Position numbers and translations under genes: made by a program
Notes under the pieces: model-generated
Databases searched by the model: none
Told to the model about the DNA's origin: nothing
Seen by the model: the letters and a program-made list of their open reading frames with translations, nothing else
NCBI GenBank assembly: GCA_017417055.1
Contig: JAFPZX010000185.1
Location: 1 to 64,000 of the forward strand
DNA length: 64,000 nt
From: Anaerolineaceae bacterium
GTDB lineage: Bacteria > Chloroflexota > Anaerolineae > Anaerolineales > Anaerolineaceae
Reading direction: 5' to 3'
Shown: in pieces, positions 1 to 7,592 of the stretch
How the letters are laid out: the number at the start of each line of letters is the position of its first letter
Position numbering within the stretch: the first letter of the stretch is position 1

Positions 1-67
1 AAAATTCCAGATCCAGATTGCGTCCGAAATAATGATCCTTTGCATAATAAGTTGCTGCTGTACACAT
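1..67 (-). CDS. Choloylglycine hydrolase / linear amide C-N hydrolase, N-terminus only
   Basis: Only the first 22 codons lie in the window; the gene runs off the left edge. The reading begins Met-Cys-Thr-Ala-Ala-Thr-Tyr and continues to a His-Tyr-Phe-Gly-Arg-Asn-Leu-Asp stretch, the signature start of bile salt hydrolases and penicillin V acylases, Ntn-hydrolases in which the Cys exposed by removal of Met is the nucleophile. I chose the ATG at 67 rather than the one at 73 because it places Cys second and lies about 9 nt after an AGGAG (77-81), whereas 73 would leave only about 3 nt. The upstream HTH gene ends at 70, so the two are probably co-transcribed. Substrate (bile salt, penicillin or N-acyl homoserine lactone) cannot be told from this fragment. 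Confidence 0.8.
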   Translation of the reverse strand, partial: MCTAATYYAKDHYFGRNLDLEF

Positions 68-69
68 CT

Positions 70-240
70 TCATCTTCTCCTGTTTCTATAAAAAATACCG
101 AATCCATCTACCAATTCAAACACTCTTGACGGCTTTATGTAGGCAAGGGATACTCCGACCTTCTCCGCGGCCTCCGTCTGGGTTGTGCCGCTCTCGATCA
201 GCTTTGTTTTCAGATCCAGTTCTATGTTATTTTGGAGCAT
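70..240 (-). CDS. Short HTH protein, Xre/Cro-like
   Basis: A 56-residue protein from the ATG at 240, which follows an AGAGGTG ribosome site; an upstream in-frame ATG at 264 has no such site. Residues 10-35 (ending Thr-Glu-Ala-Ala-Glu-Lys-Val-Gly-Val-Ser) look like the first helices and turn of a Cro/CI-type HTH found in small bacterial regulators. Relatives usually continue with a recognition helix and a C-terminal segment that is not seen here: after Ala-Tyr-Ile the sequence becomes unlike the family and ends Arg-Asn-Arg-Arg-Arg, so it may be truncated or frameshifted. The stop overlaps the leader of the choloylglycine hydrolase gene, suggesting co-transcription. DNA binding is inferred from the partial motif only. 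Confidence 0.5.
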   Translation of the reverse strand: MLQNNIELDLKTKLIESGTTQTEAAEKVGVSLAYIKPSRVFELVDGFGIFYRNRRR

Positions 241-304
241 CCGTTCACCTCTTTCATATATCAACCTATGACTTTATAAGTATAGCACGCTCCTGTGAAC
301 TTTT

Positions 305-745
305 CTACCATGCAGACAAAAAAAGACGCCCCCGGAGGAGCTCCTGCTGCAGTGCCTCCAGCCGCTCGTCGATTTCCTTCACCCTGGGGCTGTTGCTGGT
401 GAGCATGGCCCGCTCCTCCGCTATTCGAGTCATGATCCTGTTGCGTTCCTTATCATCAGTCAAAAAGGCCAACAAGGGAGCGATCATTGTAAAACGCTCT
501 CGGGCAATCTGTTTCTGTCTTGCCGTCATAGTAATATCGATTATTAGCTCTGTATCAAGCGTATATTCTTCAAGTGTATTAATTGGTATCCAGGTACCTC
601 TTCCTGCCTGAAGAATCTCTGGCCTGCCCTTCGAAGTCATCTGACTCATCATTTTTCCGCCTGAACCGCCTTCAGATACATCCTTTGGCTTCTTTTTCCC
701 CTTCAGAACACCTTCAGATCCATAATTTTCCTTAGGATCCATCAT
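305..745 (-). CDS. Hypothetical protein with transposase-N-terminus-like segment
   Basis: A 146-residue ORF. The frame stays open upstream to about 828, but the first ATG pair is at 745/742, preceded by AAGGA. Residues 1-40 are Gly/Lys/Ser-rich and low in complexity. About residues 70-105 (Ala-Arg-Glu-Arg-Phe-Thr-Met-Ile-Ala-Pro-Leu-Leu and on) resemble the N-terminal helical part of Mu/IS481-type DDE transposases, but no catalytic domain follows; the C-terminus is a charged, helical stretch. It could be a decayed transposase start, a fragment carried by a mobile element, or an unrelated small protein. I do not recognise it with confidence. It lies next to an unusually GC-rich spacer. Confidence 0.35.
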   Translation of the reverse strand: MMDPKENYGSEGVLKGKKKPKDVSEGGSGGKMMSQMTSKGRPEILQAGRGTWIPINTLEEYTLDTELIIDITMTARQKQIARERFTMIAPLLAFLTDDKERNRIMTRIAEERAMLTSNSPRVKEIDERLEALQQELLRGRLFLSAW

Positions 746-984
746 TTCCTTCGCTTCCTTCGGGGCGCGGGGACTTATCAGGGCCGAGGACCGCGGGGAA
801 CGCGCCGACTTACGGGGCCGTTCCCGGGTTCAGATATTCGGTTGTTTGCAAGGCAAGGGGGGAAACAAAAAGCCTCATGCTGCTGCACAAGGCTTTCGGG
901 TTATTTAATTTTTTTTTATCCTTCTGAACGCTCAATCAATTTGTCATTTTCACGCTCATCGGGTTTGGTAGGGAACACCTGGTA
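746..984. other. Intergenic spacer with GC-rich block
   Basis: No convincing gene. Positions 751-836 are strikingly richer in G and C than the surrounding DNA, with several runs such as GGGGCGCGGGG. The remainder becomes AT-rich toward guaA and contains the hairpin at 869-896. Confidence 0.5.
869..896 (-). terminator. Probable terminator of guaA
   Basis: AAAGCCT (869-875) pairs with AGGCTTT (890-896). On the minus strand, the direction in which guaA is read, the stem is followed by TTTTGTTTCC. It lies about 90 bp past the guaA stop. The stem is only 7 bp, so this is a moderate call. Confidence 0.4.
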
Positions 985-1965
985 TCATTCCCATTCGATG
1001 GTGCCGGTCGGTTTCGGGGTCAGGTCATAGAGAACGCGGTTGACACCCGGGACCTCAGCGGTAATGCGGCTGACGATTTTGCCGAGCAGCTCATAGGGGA
1101 TGGGTTCGATCGTAGCTGTCATGGCGTCAACGGTGTTGACGGCACGGATGACGACGAAGTTCTCGAAGGAGCGCAGATTGTTCTTCAGTCCGACGGACTT
1201 GCAGTCCGGCACGATGGTGAAGTACTGCCACACTTTCCCCTGCAGTCCGGCGTTGGCGAATTCTTCTCGCAGGATGGCGTCGGATTCACGGACCAGTTCC
1301 AACCGCTCCCGGGTGATTGCTCCGGTGCAGCGAACGCCCAGACCCGGACCCGGGAAGGGCTGGCGGTAGACCATGCTGTCCGGCAGGCCAAGGGTTTTCC
1401 CGACCATCCGAACCTCATCCTTGAACAGCAGTTTGAGCGGTTCCACGAGTCCTTCAAAATGAATATCTTCCGGCAGACCGCCGACATTGTGATGGGATTT
1501 TACCGGACCGGATTCGAGAATGTCCGGATAAATGGTTCCCTGGGCAAGGAATTCAATGCCTTCCAATTTGCGGGCTTCTTCTTCAAACACGCGGATAAAC
1601 TCTTCACCGATGATCTTGCGCTTGCGTTCCGGTTCGGCGACGCCGGCAAGTTTATCAAGAAAACGGTCAACCGCGTCGATATAGATTAGATTCGCGTCCA
1701 TCTGGTTGCGGAAGACTTCGATAACCTGTTCCGGTTCCCCTTTGCGCAGCAGGCCATGATTGACATGCACACAGACCAGGTTTTTCCCGATGGCTTTGAT
1801 CAGCAGCGCTGCCACGACAGAGGAATCCACCCCGCCGGAGAGTGCCAGCAGCACGCGTTTGCCGCCAACCTGTGCTTTGATTGCCGCGATTTGTTCATCG
1901 ATAAAAGCCTGAGCTAATGCCTCAGTTGTGATCCGTTCCATGGATTCCGGTCGTACATCTGCCAT
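985..1965 (-). CDS. guaA: GMP synthase, ATP-pyrophosphatase subunit (no amidotransferase domain)
   Basis: Converts XMP to GMP by ATP-dependent adenylation and amination. The 326-residue product begins directly in the N-type ATP-pyrophosphatase fold: the PP-loop Ser-Gly-Gly-Val-Asp-Ser-Ser is near residue 45, and the C-terminal dimerisation domain is intact, ending Lys-Pro-Thr-Gly-Thr-Ile-Glu-Trp-Glu. The roughly 190-residue N-terminal class I glutamine amidotransferase domain of the usual bacterial fusion is absent, so this is the two-subunit type known from archaea and some anaerobic bacteria. Ammonia must come from a separate GuaA-A subunit or be used free. The ATG at 1965 was chosen over 1992 because AGGAG lies 7 nt before it. 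It is transcribed alone, behind a palindromic leader. Confidence 0.92.
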   Translation of the reverse strand: MADVRPESMERITTEALAQAFIDEQIAAIKAQVGGKRVLLALSGGVDSSVVAALLIKAIGKNLVCVHVNHGLLRKGEPEQVIEVFRNQMDANLIYIDAVDRFLDKLAGVAEPERKRKIIGEEFIRVFEEEARKLEGIEFLAQGTIYPDILESGPVKSHHNVGGLPEDIHFEGLVEPLKLLFKDEVRMVGKTLGLPDSMVYRQPFPGPGLGVRCTGAITRERLELVRESDAILREEFANAGLQGKVWQYFTIVPDCKSVGLKNNLRSFENFVVIRAVNTVDAMTATIEPIPYELLGKIVSRITAEVPGVNRVLYDLTPKPTGTIEWE

Positions 1966-1984
1966 AATATTTCTCCTGTGATGA

Positions 1985-2005
1985 TTTATCAAATGAATTG
2001 ATAAA
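1985..2005. promoter_or_regulatory. Palindrome in guaA leader
   Basis: TTTATCAA (1985-1992) and TTGATAAA (1998-2005) form a perfect 8-bp dyad with 5-bp spacing, ending 20 nt upstream of the guaA start. Further TTTATCA or TGATAAA words occur up to about 2085. The arrangement suggests a repressor operator; the protein is unknown. Confidence 0.4.
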
Positions 2006-2095
2006 GGAATTTTATCAGTAAAGAGAATTGTAATAAATAAATTGTGATATTTATCAGGTCGTTTTTGAAATTAGTGATAAAAACCGGCTGGTGTT

Positions 2096-3538
2096 TTAAA
2101 ACTGTGCGTAGATGAAGCCGGTTGTATCATAACCGACGCCATAAAGCCCCAGCATGATCACAACCCAGAACAGGCCGAGATAAAGCAGCCAACGGACCGG
2201 AAGAGGCAAAGCCTTCGTTTTTTGATAAATGGAGACACCCTTTTCATGCAGCACATCCACCCATACCAATATCACCAGACCGATCCCAAGCACCACCAGA
2301 TTTCCGGGAATCAGACCAAAATCGAAACTTTTCGGGCAGGTAAAGCGGCTGAACATCTGCCGGATGATCCGGAAGCCCCGGTTCAGTCCGCCGGAGTTGA
2401 AAAAGATCCAGGCGAAGTTCACTTCCAGCACCGTGAGAATATGAAGCAAAAGTTTCGGGATACGGATGCCTGTCCGGCTCCACAAATCTTCAGTGATCTG
2501 GAAGACCGCATGCAGCAGTCCCCAGAAGAGAAAGTTCAGCGTGCTGCCGTGCCACAATCCGGAGACAGCGAAGACGATCAGAATATTGACATACTTCCGC
2601 AGCAGCCCTCTGCGGCTGCCGCCCAGCGGGATGTAAATATAATCCGTCAGCCAGGACGTCAGGGAAATATGCCAGCGCCGCCAGAAATTTTTTATCCCTG
2701 CTGCCAGATAAGGCTGACGGAAATTCCGTGCAGCCGAAAATCCCATCATGGCGGCAATACCCCGGCTCATTTCCGAATATCCATTAAAATCGCAGTAGAT
2801 TTGGAAGGTGTAGGCAAAAGACGCGGTCAGTAATTCCCAAAACCCATACTGCTGAAAACTGTCAAAAATATGCGAAGAAACGATGGATAGACGCTCCGCG
2901 AGGACAATTTTCAGAAACAATCCCCAGACGAACAACAGGAATCCATTCCGGATCCTTTCAAAATTGCGCAAATCCCGTTCTGAGAACGCCTCGAGTTCCC
3001 TCAAGAATTTCCCGGGACGCTCAATCGGACCGGAGATGATCTGAGGGAAAAAGGAGACATAAGTGATCAGATCAAACGGGTTCCGTACCGCGGCAATCGA
3101 CCCCTTCCATACCTCTGCCATATAACTGATGCAGCGCAGCGTATAAAACGAAAGACCGATCGGCGGCAGCAGCGAACGCATGCTCAGCGGAAAAGAAACA
3201 CGTAACCGTCCAGTCAGCCCATCGATCAATCCGGCGTACTTGAAAACCACAAGCAGGCCGACACTCCAGACTATCGGCACAATCACTAAAAGTCGTTCGC
3301 CAACGGATCTCTTTCCATCACCGGCAGCCGGACTCCTGCCAGCAGAAATCCCCATTCCGCAAAGCCAGATCATCAGAGCGGAAAGCAGGAGCAAGACGAA
3401 TCCCCAGCGGTCCCAGCTCAGATAAAACAGACAATTCCCGAAAAACAGCCATCCTTTCCGCAGCTTTTTCGGGACAACAAGCAGCACGGCAAGGAAAATC
3501 AGAAAAAGGGCGGCAAAGGGAAGAGAATTCAGAACCAT
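2096..3538 (-). CDS. MBOAT family O-acyltransferase (AlgI/DltB-like)
   Basis: A 480-residue polytopic membrane protein with about ten hydrophobic segments, typical of membrane-bound O-acyltransferases that pass an acyl group across the membrane onto a cell-surface polymer. The active-site Trp-His-Gly is present (His330), and the preceding Pro-Leu-Gly-Gly-Ser-Arg-Arg-Gly stretch is also conserved in AlgI/DltB relatives. Its ribosome site GGAGG sits in the last codons of the upstream SGNH gene, only 2 bp away, so the two are translationally coupled. That pairing is characteristic of O-acetylation or D-alanylation modules. No dltA or dltC is nearby, so O-acetylation of a polysaccharide is more likely than D-alanylation. 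Confidence 0.88.
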   Translation of the reverse strand: MVLNSLPFAALFLIFLAVLLVVPKKLRKGWLFFGNCLFYLSWDRWGFVLLLLSALMIWLCGMGISAGRSPAAGDGKRSVGERLLVIVPIVWSVGLLVVFKYAGLIDGLTGRLRVSFPLSMRSLLPPIGLSFYTLRCISYMAEVWKGSIAAVRNPFDLITYVSFFPQIISGPIERPGKFLRELEAFSERDLRNFERIRNGFLLFVWGLFLKIVLAERLSIVSSHIFDSFQQYGFWELLTASFAYTFQIYCDFNGYSEMSRGIAAMMGFSAARNFRQPYLAAGIKNFWRRWHISLTSWLTDYIYIPLGGSRRGLLRKYVNILIVFAVSGLWHGSTLNFLFWGLLHAVFQITEDLWSRTGIRIPKLLLHILTVLEVNFAWIFFNSGGLNRGFRIIRQMFSRFTCPKSFDFGLIPGNLVVLGIGLVILVWVDVLHEKGVSIYQKTKALPLPVRWLLYLGLFWVVIMLGLYGVGYDTTGFIYAQF

Positions 3539-3540
3539 CC

Positions 3541-4809
3541 TTATACCTCCACCTCAATTTCTATCTCTCCGCTGAATACATGTATTGTCCCATGCGTTTC
3601 CTGCGGTATCTCAAAATAAAGATCGGATGAATTATCTTTCAGACGCTGCACATCCCCGTTCGCTGTGCAGAATTCCACAGAATAAAGAGATCCCGGCGGA
3701 CAGGTCGAAACGATCTTGAGTTTCCGCATCCCGTCACCAGAGTCCAGGTAACTCAGGCCCAGAATATCAGGACCATGAGCGGCAATCTTTTCAGCCATGG
3801 ACTCATAAAACAATTCGTCCTTTGCAATGGCTCCGCTGAAATGTGAAGCAAACAATTGGCTGAAAACCTCCGCACCTCTTTCATTCAGATGCCCCGCGTC
3901 GGCGAAAAGATCCGGCGTCTGGTCAAAATATTCTTCCCGGCACAGGTTGAAATCCACATATTCCGCGTTTGTTCCTTCAATCAGATGATTTATCAGTTCG
4001 ATGTAATCATCATAATTCCCGACTCCGGCGGTTTGGAACAGTGTCATCGGGGCGGAAAATAGGGTAAGGGAAATGCCCTTCTTTTCGCAGTAATTGATTA
4101 TCTCACGGAGCGTTTTGAGCCAGTCCGGTGAAGCCGATTTCGTATGAATGCTGTCAAATCCGGCTGTGTCGAGCAGGATCCCGTTGGGGATTTCACCCTG
4201 ATTGGAGACAAATCCCTTTGCACGATAGCCGCCAATCGGTTCGTAATTCCTGTATGCTTCTTTCTGCTTTTCCCTGATCAGTGCCAAAACCTCGGAAGGA
4301 TGCAGCAGCTTTTCCCAATTTCTGCGTGCGGGCAGAAAACTGTTTACATAATATTTCGGAGCAGATGCCTCAAAAAGGAATTTTGCTTTGTTGAATGATG
4401 GACGCATATAGTCGGAAATGATATAGGTTCCCGTGAGCTGATCACGCTCTTTATAATTATCGTTGGACATCATCAGGTAATACATTTCAAGATAGATATG
4501 TTTCAAGTCATATCGTTCCGCTGCCTCACGGATCAACGCAAAAGAGGCATCCAGCGCCTGCAGGGAACTGCCTGCGTTAAATGAATTGGCTCCAAAAACC
4601 TTATCCGTAACCGCAGGATCCAGCGCCGCGTAGCAATGCGATGAGCCCACAAAAAGGTTGTCAATGTTCTCCTGTTCATAAAACTCATGCATCATCAGCC
4701 GGGTATAGGATTGGGTGTCGTCAATCAGCAGCCAGCGGAACCCCATTCCGCAGAGCAGGAAAAGAGTCATAAACACCAGGGCTGAGACGATTTTTTTCAC
4801 CGATGACAT
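3541..4809 (-). CDS. SGNH-type partner of the MBOAT acyltransferase
   Basis: A 422-residue protein with one N-terminal membrane anchor (residues 6-28) and an extracytoplasmic domain. Gly-Ser-Ser-His around residue 56 is the block I nucleophile region of SGNH/DltD-like enzymes, and the later Asp-Ala-Gly-His-Leu-Asn matches the catalytic Asp/His block. It probably receives the acyl group delivered by the MBOAT protein and transfers it to the final polymer, as AlgJ/AlgX or DltD do. The ATG at 4809 puts the membrane segment at the N-terminus; in-frame ATGs at 4869 and 4905 would add a hydrophilic leader that contains the putative promoter. The C-terminal 80 residues look like a beta-rich accessory domain. 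Confidence 0.72.
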   Translation of the reverse strand: MSSVKKIVSALVFMTLFLLCGMGFRWLLIDDTQSYTRLMMHEFYEQENIDNLFVGSSHCYAALDPAVTDKVFGANSFNAGSSLQALDASFALIREAAERYDLKHIYLEMYYLMMSNDNYKERDQLTGTYIISDYMRPSFNKAKFLFEASAPKYYVNSFLPARRNWEKLLHPSEVLALIREKQKEAYRNYEPIGGYRAKGFVSNQGEIPNGILLDTAGFDSIHTKSASPDWLKTLREIINYCEKKGISLTLFSAPMTLFQTAGVGNYDDYIELINHLIEGTNAEYVDFNLCREEYFDQTPDLFADAGHLNERGAEVFSQLFASHFSGAIAKDELFYESMAEKIAAHGPDILGLSYLDSGDGMRKLKIVSTCPPGSLYSVEFCTANGDVQRLKDNSSDLYFEIPQETHGTIHVFSGEIEIEVEV

Positions 4810-4815
4810 GATGTA

Positions 4816-4846
4816 ATTATACACAGGATATACATCATAAGCCCAA
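4816..4846 (-). promoter_or_regulatory. Putative promoter of the acylation pair
   Basis: On the minus strand TATAAT lies at 4821-4816 and TTGGGC at 4846-4841, with a 19-bp spacer. The -10 box ends only 6 nt before the ATG at 4809, so the transcript would start essentially at the start codon (leaderless). No ribosome site precedes this ATG, which fits. Confidence 0.35.
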
Positions 4847-4980
4847 CCTGTATTTTCAGAATGAATCATACGGGATCGGCTCTTCTGTTTCGGTGTTCCA
4901 TACAACTATTACCGCACAAAAATAGCCTATGACAAATATCCAGCTAATGTAATATTACAGAATAGTGATAAAAATCGCAT

Positions 4981-5008
4981 TTTACCATTTCCTTGTACAT
5001 GGTAGAAT
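4981..5008 (+). promoter_or_regulatory. Putative promoter of the GAF histidine kinase
   Basis: TTTACC (4981-4986), a 16-bp spacer and TAGAAT (5003-5008). The start codon at 5019 is only 10 nt beyond the -10 box, giving an extremely short leader. This is one reason for rejecting the upstream ATG at 4965. Confidence 0.4.
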
Positions 5009-5018
5009 AATAGGTGGT

Positions 5019-6731
5019 ATGAAAACGAATTTTGCGCAATCCATCCGTCAGGAAAAGCTTGAGTCCTTCAATCAGGACTGTCTTGACCTGTTTAAAGACC
5101 TTTCTGTGGATTCTCTGATCTCACAGATTCTTTATATTGCGGCAACTTGGACCAACAGCTGCTACTGTGTTTGCGGCCTTTCTTCCGCCAAACGCGGTCG
5201 TTTTTCATCCTACCAGCTGTATGGATTCACCCAGTCTGAAATGAAACTGCTGAACGCGGATCAAAAAGACGCGGTTCTCGCTATTCCGTCCGATGAGATC
5301 ATCCGAACGGAAAATGCCTCACAGTGCAAAAAATACCGCATTTTCAATTCCCGGGAATCCGGTTCCTATACGATCGCGCCGAATATCCAGTCGATTTTGT
5401 TTGCACCGATCATCTTCAATGAGGAAAAAATCGGCTCAATCACACTGCTGAACAAAATCGGAGCAAGCTCTTTCACAGATGACGACGTCCGGCTGATCGA
5501 TTCTCTTGCTAACTATGCGGGGATTGCGATCAATAACGCACGCCTTTATTCACAATCAGCCATCCGGGAAAAAAAGCTGACAAAATCCAATGATGACCTT
5601 GCCCTGCTGAACGAATTGGGCAGAATGTTCGCGGAAAATGACGGCGATATCAATAACCTGATGGAGCAGACGCTGGACCTGATCATCGGCAACCTGGGCC
5701 TGGAAATTGGTGAAATTTTCCTGAATACTGACGAAAATCCGGATCAATATAAATTGATCATTACCAAAGGACACGATGGTCACAACAGCCTGCTGGGACT
5801 GAACACGATTTCTTCCGGTGAAGGGCTGCTCGGCGGCTGTGTTGAAAAAAATGAGATCTATCTGATGAAACCCAATCAGCTGGATTCCATCAACACACGG
5901 GACAGTCTGAGGAGAAAACTCACGTATCTGATCGTTCTGCCCATTCCCACGCATAATGAAGTTCTCGGGCTCATGATTTTGGGCGGACATTACGCAAAGG
6001 GGGAAGAAGAACCGGACCGAAACTTTCTTTACTCGATCGTTACCTGGATCGCTCCGCTGATTGAAAACATGCGGCTGGTTCAGCAAAAACAAAAAATCGC
6101 AATTTTAGAAGAACGTGAACGTATTGGCATGGATTTGCACGACGGTGTGATACAATCTATCTATGGTGTTGGGCTGATGCTTGAAAATGCCCGTTTGACC
6201 GCAGAAAAGGATCCGGGAAAAACCGCTGACAGCATTCATTCCGCTACAGAGGCTTTGAATGCGACTATCCGTGACATACGTTCTTATATCATGAACCTGA
6301 AACCGGATAAACTGACCTCGGAAAACCTGATCCAAAGTATGCGCCGTCTCGCGAATGATTTTCACGCCAACACACTGGTTCCGGCAACCTTCACTGATAA
6401 AGTGGAACATGTGGAAGCATTGACCACTGAGCAGAACAATACCTTTTACCTGATCTGCAAAGAGGGATTGTCGAACATTGCCAAACACGCCCACGCCAAG
6501 TCGGTTACCGTCAATTTTACTGAAATGAAGGACCGCTTTGTCCTGATGATCATAGATGACGGAGTTGGGTTTGATACAGAGAAACCCAGGAAAAATACCA
6601 GCCATGGGGTGACGAACATGTTTGCGAGGACTCACGGATTGGGCGGAGATATTGACATTTCCTCTATCCCGGGTCATGGAACCACGATCATCGCCTGGCT
6701 GCCATTGCTTGAAACAAAAAAGGCAGAATAA
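5019..6731 (+). CDS. GAF-domain histidine kinase, NarL-type (HisKA_3/HATPase)
   Basis: A 570-residue soluble sensor kinase with no membrane segment. An N-terminal GAF-like domain (about residues 40-180) is followed by a short linker and a second GAF-like domain (about 200-365). The phosphoacceptor helix has the HisKA_3 pattern Asp-Leu-His-Asp-Gly with His374, and the C-terminal HATPase_c domain shows the N box (around Asn-Ile-Ala-Lys-His), Asp-Asp-Gly-Val-Gly-Phe and a Gly-rich end. It should autophosphorylate and act on a LuxR/NarL-type response regulator, but none is encoded next to it. Two cytoplasmic GAF domains point to an internal ligand or redox signal. The methyltransferase follows after 3 bp and probably shares the transcript. 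Confidence 0.85.
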   Translation: MKTNFAQSIRQEKLESFNQDCLDLFKDLSVDSLISQILYIAATWTNSCYCVCGLSSAKRGRFSSYQLYGFTQSEMKLLNADQKDAVLAIPSDEIIRTENASQCKKYRIFNSRESGSYTIAPNIQSILFAPIIFNEEKIGSITLLNKIGASSFTDDDVRLIDSLANYAGIAINNARLYSQSAIREKKLTKSNDDLALLNELGRMFAENDGDINNLMEQTLDLIIGNLGLEIGEIFLNTDENPDQYKLIITKGHDGHNSLLGLNTISSGEGLLGGCVEKNEIYLMKPNQLDSINTRDSLRRKLTYLIVLPIPTHNEVLGLMILGGHYAKGEEEPDRNFLYSIVTWIAPLIENMRLVQQKQKIAILEERERIGMDLHDGVIQSIYGVGLMLENARLTAEKDPGKTADSIHSATEALNATIRDIRSYIMNLKPDKLTSENLIQSMRRLANDFHANTLVPATFTDKVEHVEALTTEQNNTFYLICKEGLSNIAKHAHAKSVTVNFTEMKDRFVLMIIDDGVGFDTEKPRKNTSHGVTNMFARTHGLGGDIDISSIPGHGTTIIAWLPLLETKKAE

Positions 6732-6734
6732 CAA

Positions 6735-7508
6735 GTGGAAGATATAAGAAAAGGCCAGGAACATTCCGACAAAGCAGCGGAACGCGGTGAACCCTCCTAT
6801 GTTTGGCGCGACGGTCAAAAGCGCCGCATGGCTCTCATCAAACAATACGCGGAAGAACGGATCAACGGAGATATTCTGGAAGATGGATGCGGCGTTGGCG
6901 CATACCTGAACCGTTTTATGCAAACCGCACATCATGCGGTCGGCATTGAAATTGAATTTGAACGGGGACAGTTCGCCAAACAGGTCTGTCCCAATGAAAA
7001 TACAGATATCGTCAATTCCTGCGGAGAGTACCTGCCGTTCAAAGACAATACATATGATTTGATCCTCAGTCATGAGGTGATCGAACACGTAAATGACGAT
7101 AAGCTTTGCATCCGCGAAATGGTTCGTGTACTGAAACCGGGCGGACGCATCGTCCTGTTTTGTCCTAACCGGGGCTATCCTTTTGAAACGCACGGAATTT
7201 ACTGGAAGGGTGAATACCACTTCGGGAATAAATTGTTCGTCAATTATCTGCCCCGCAGTCTGCGCGATAAACTTGCTCCGCATGTCAATATCTATACCCG
7301 CAAGGATCTGGAAAGACTCTTTGAGGGACTGCCGGTGAAATATATTCACCGCAGCGCTGTTTTCGGCGCCTACGATAACATCATTCAGCGTCATCCCACC
7401 GTCGGAAAGGTATTGCGCGGGATGCTGCAGAGCCTTGAAAAAACACCGCTGCGTATCCTCGGCCTCTCTCACTTCTGGGTGATAGAGAAAACAGGGGTTA
7501 GGGATTAG
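6735..7508 (+). CDS. Class I SAM-dependent methyltransferase
   Basis: A 257-residue protein starting at GTG 6735, 3 bp after the histidine kinase stop. The Rossmann SAM-binding motif is Leu-Glu-Asp-Gly-Cys-Gly-Val-Gly-Ala-Tyr near residue 50; the motif II/III region reads Tyr-Asp-Leu-Ile-Leu-Ser-His-Glu-Val-Ile-Glu-His and is followed by Leu-Lys-Pro-Gly-Gly, typical of the Methyltransf_11 family. The substrate cannot be predicted; relatives act on lipids, quinones, small molecules or sugars. It may simply be co-transcribed with the kinase and functionally linked to its signal. No membrane segment or signal peptide is seen. Confidence 0.8.
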   Translation: MEDIRKGQEHSDKAAERGEPSYVWRDGQKRRMALIKQYAEERINGDILEDGCGVGAYLNRFMQTAHHAVGIEIEFERGQFAKQVCPNENTDIVNSCGEYLPFKDNTYDLILSHEVIEHVNDDKLCIREMVRVLKPGGRIVLFCPNRGYPFETHGIYWKGEYHFGNKLFVNYLPRSLRDKLAPHVNIYTRKDLERLFEGLPVKYIHRSAVFGAYDNIIQRHPTVGKVLRGMLQSLEKTPLRILGLSHFWVIEKTGVRD

Positions 7509-7592
7509 ATGTCGGATGTTAGAAGTTAGTAATAATAACATCGGACTTCATCATCCTGATACCTGAAACCTAAAACCTTATAACCAATAACT
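7509..7592. repeat. Low-complexity intergenic word repeat
   Basis: Between the methyltransferase and miaB lie near-repeats of GTTAG/TTAGTAA on one side and CCTGAAACC/CCTAAAACC on the other, with an imperfect inverted pair around GATGTCGGATG and ACATCGGACTTCATC. Similar strings occur in other gaps of this window. No ribosome site precedes miaB here. Confidence 0.4.

Noticed and set aside
6105-7541. A 478-codon minus-strand frame opposite the histidine kinase and methyltransferase
   Set aside because: It is antisense to two genes with full sets of conserved motifs and shows no family resemblance.
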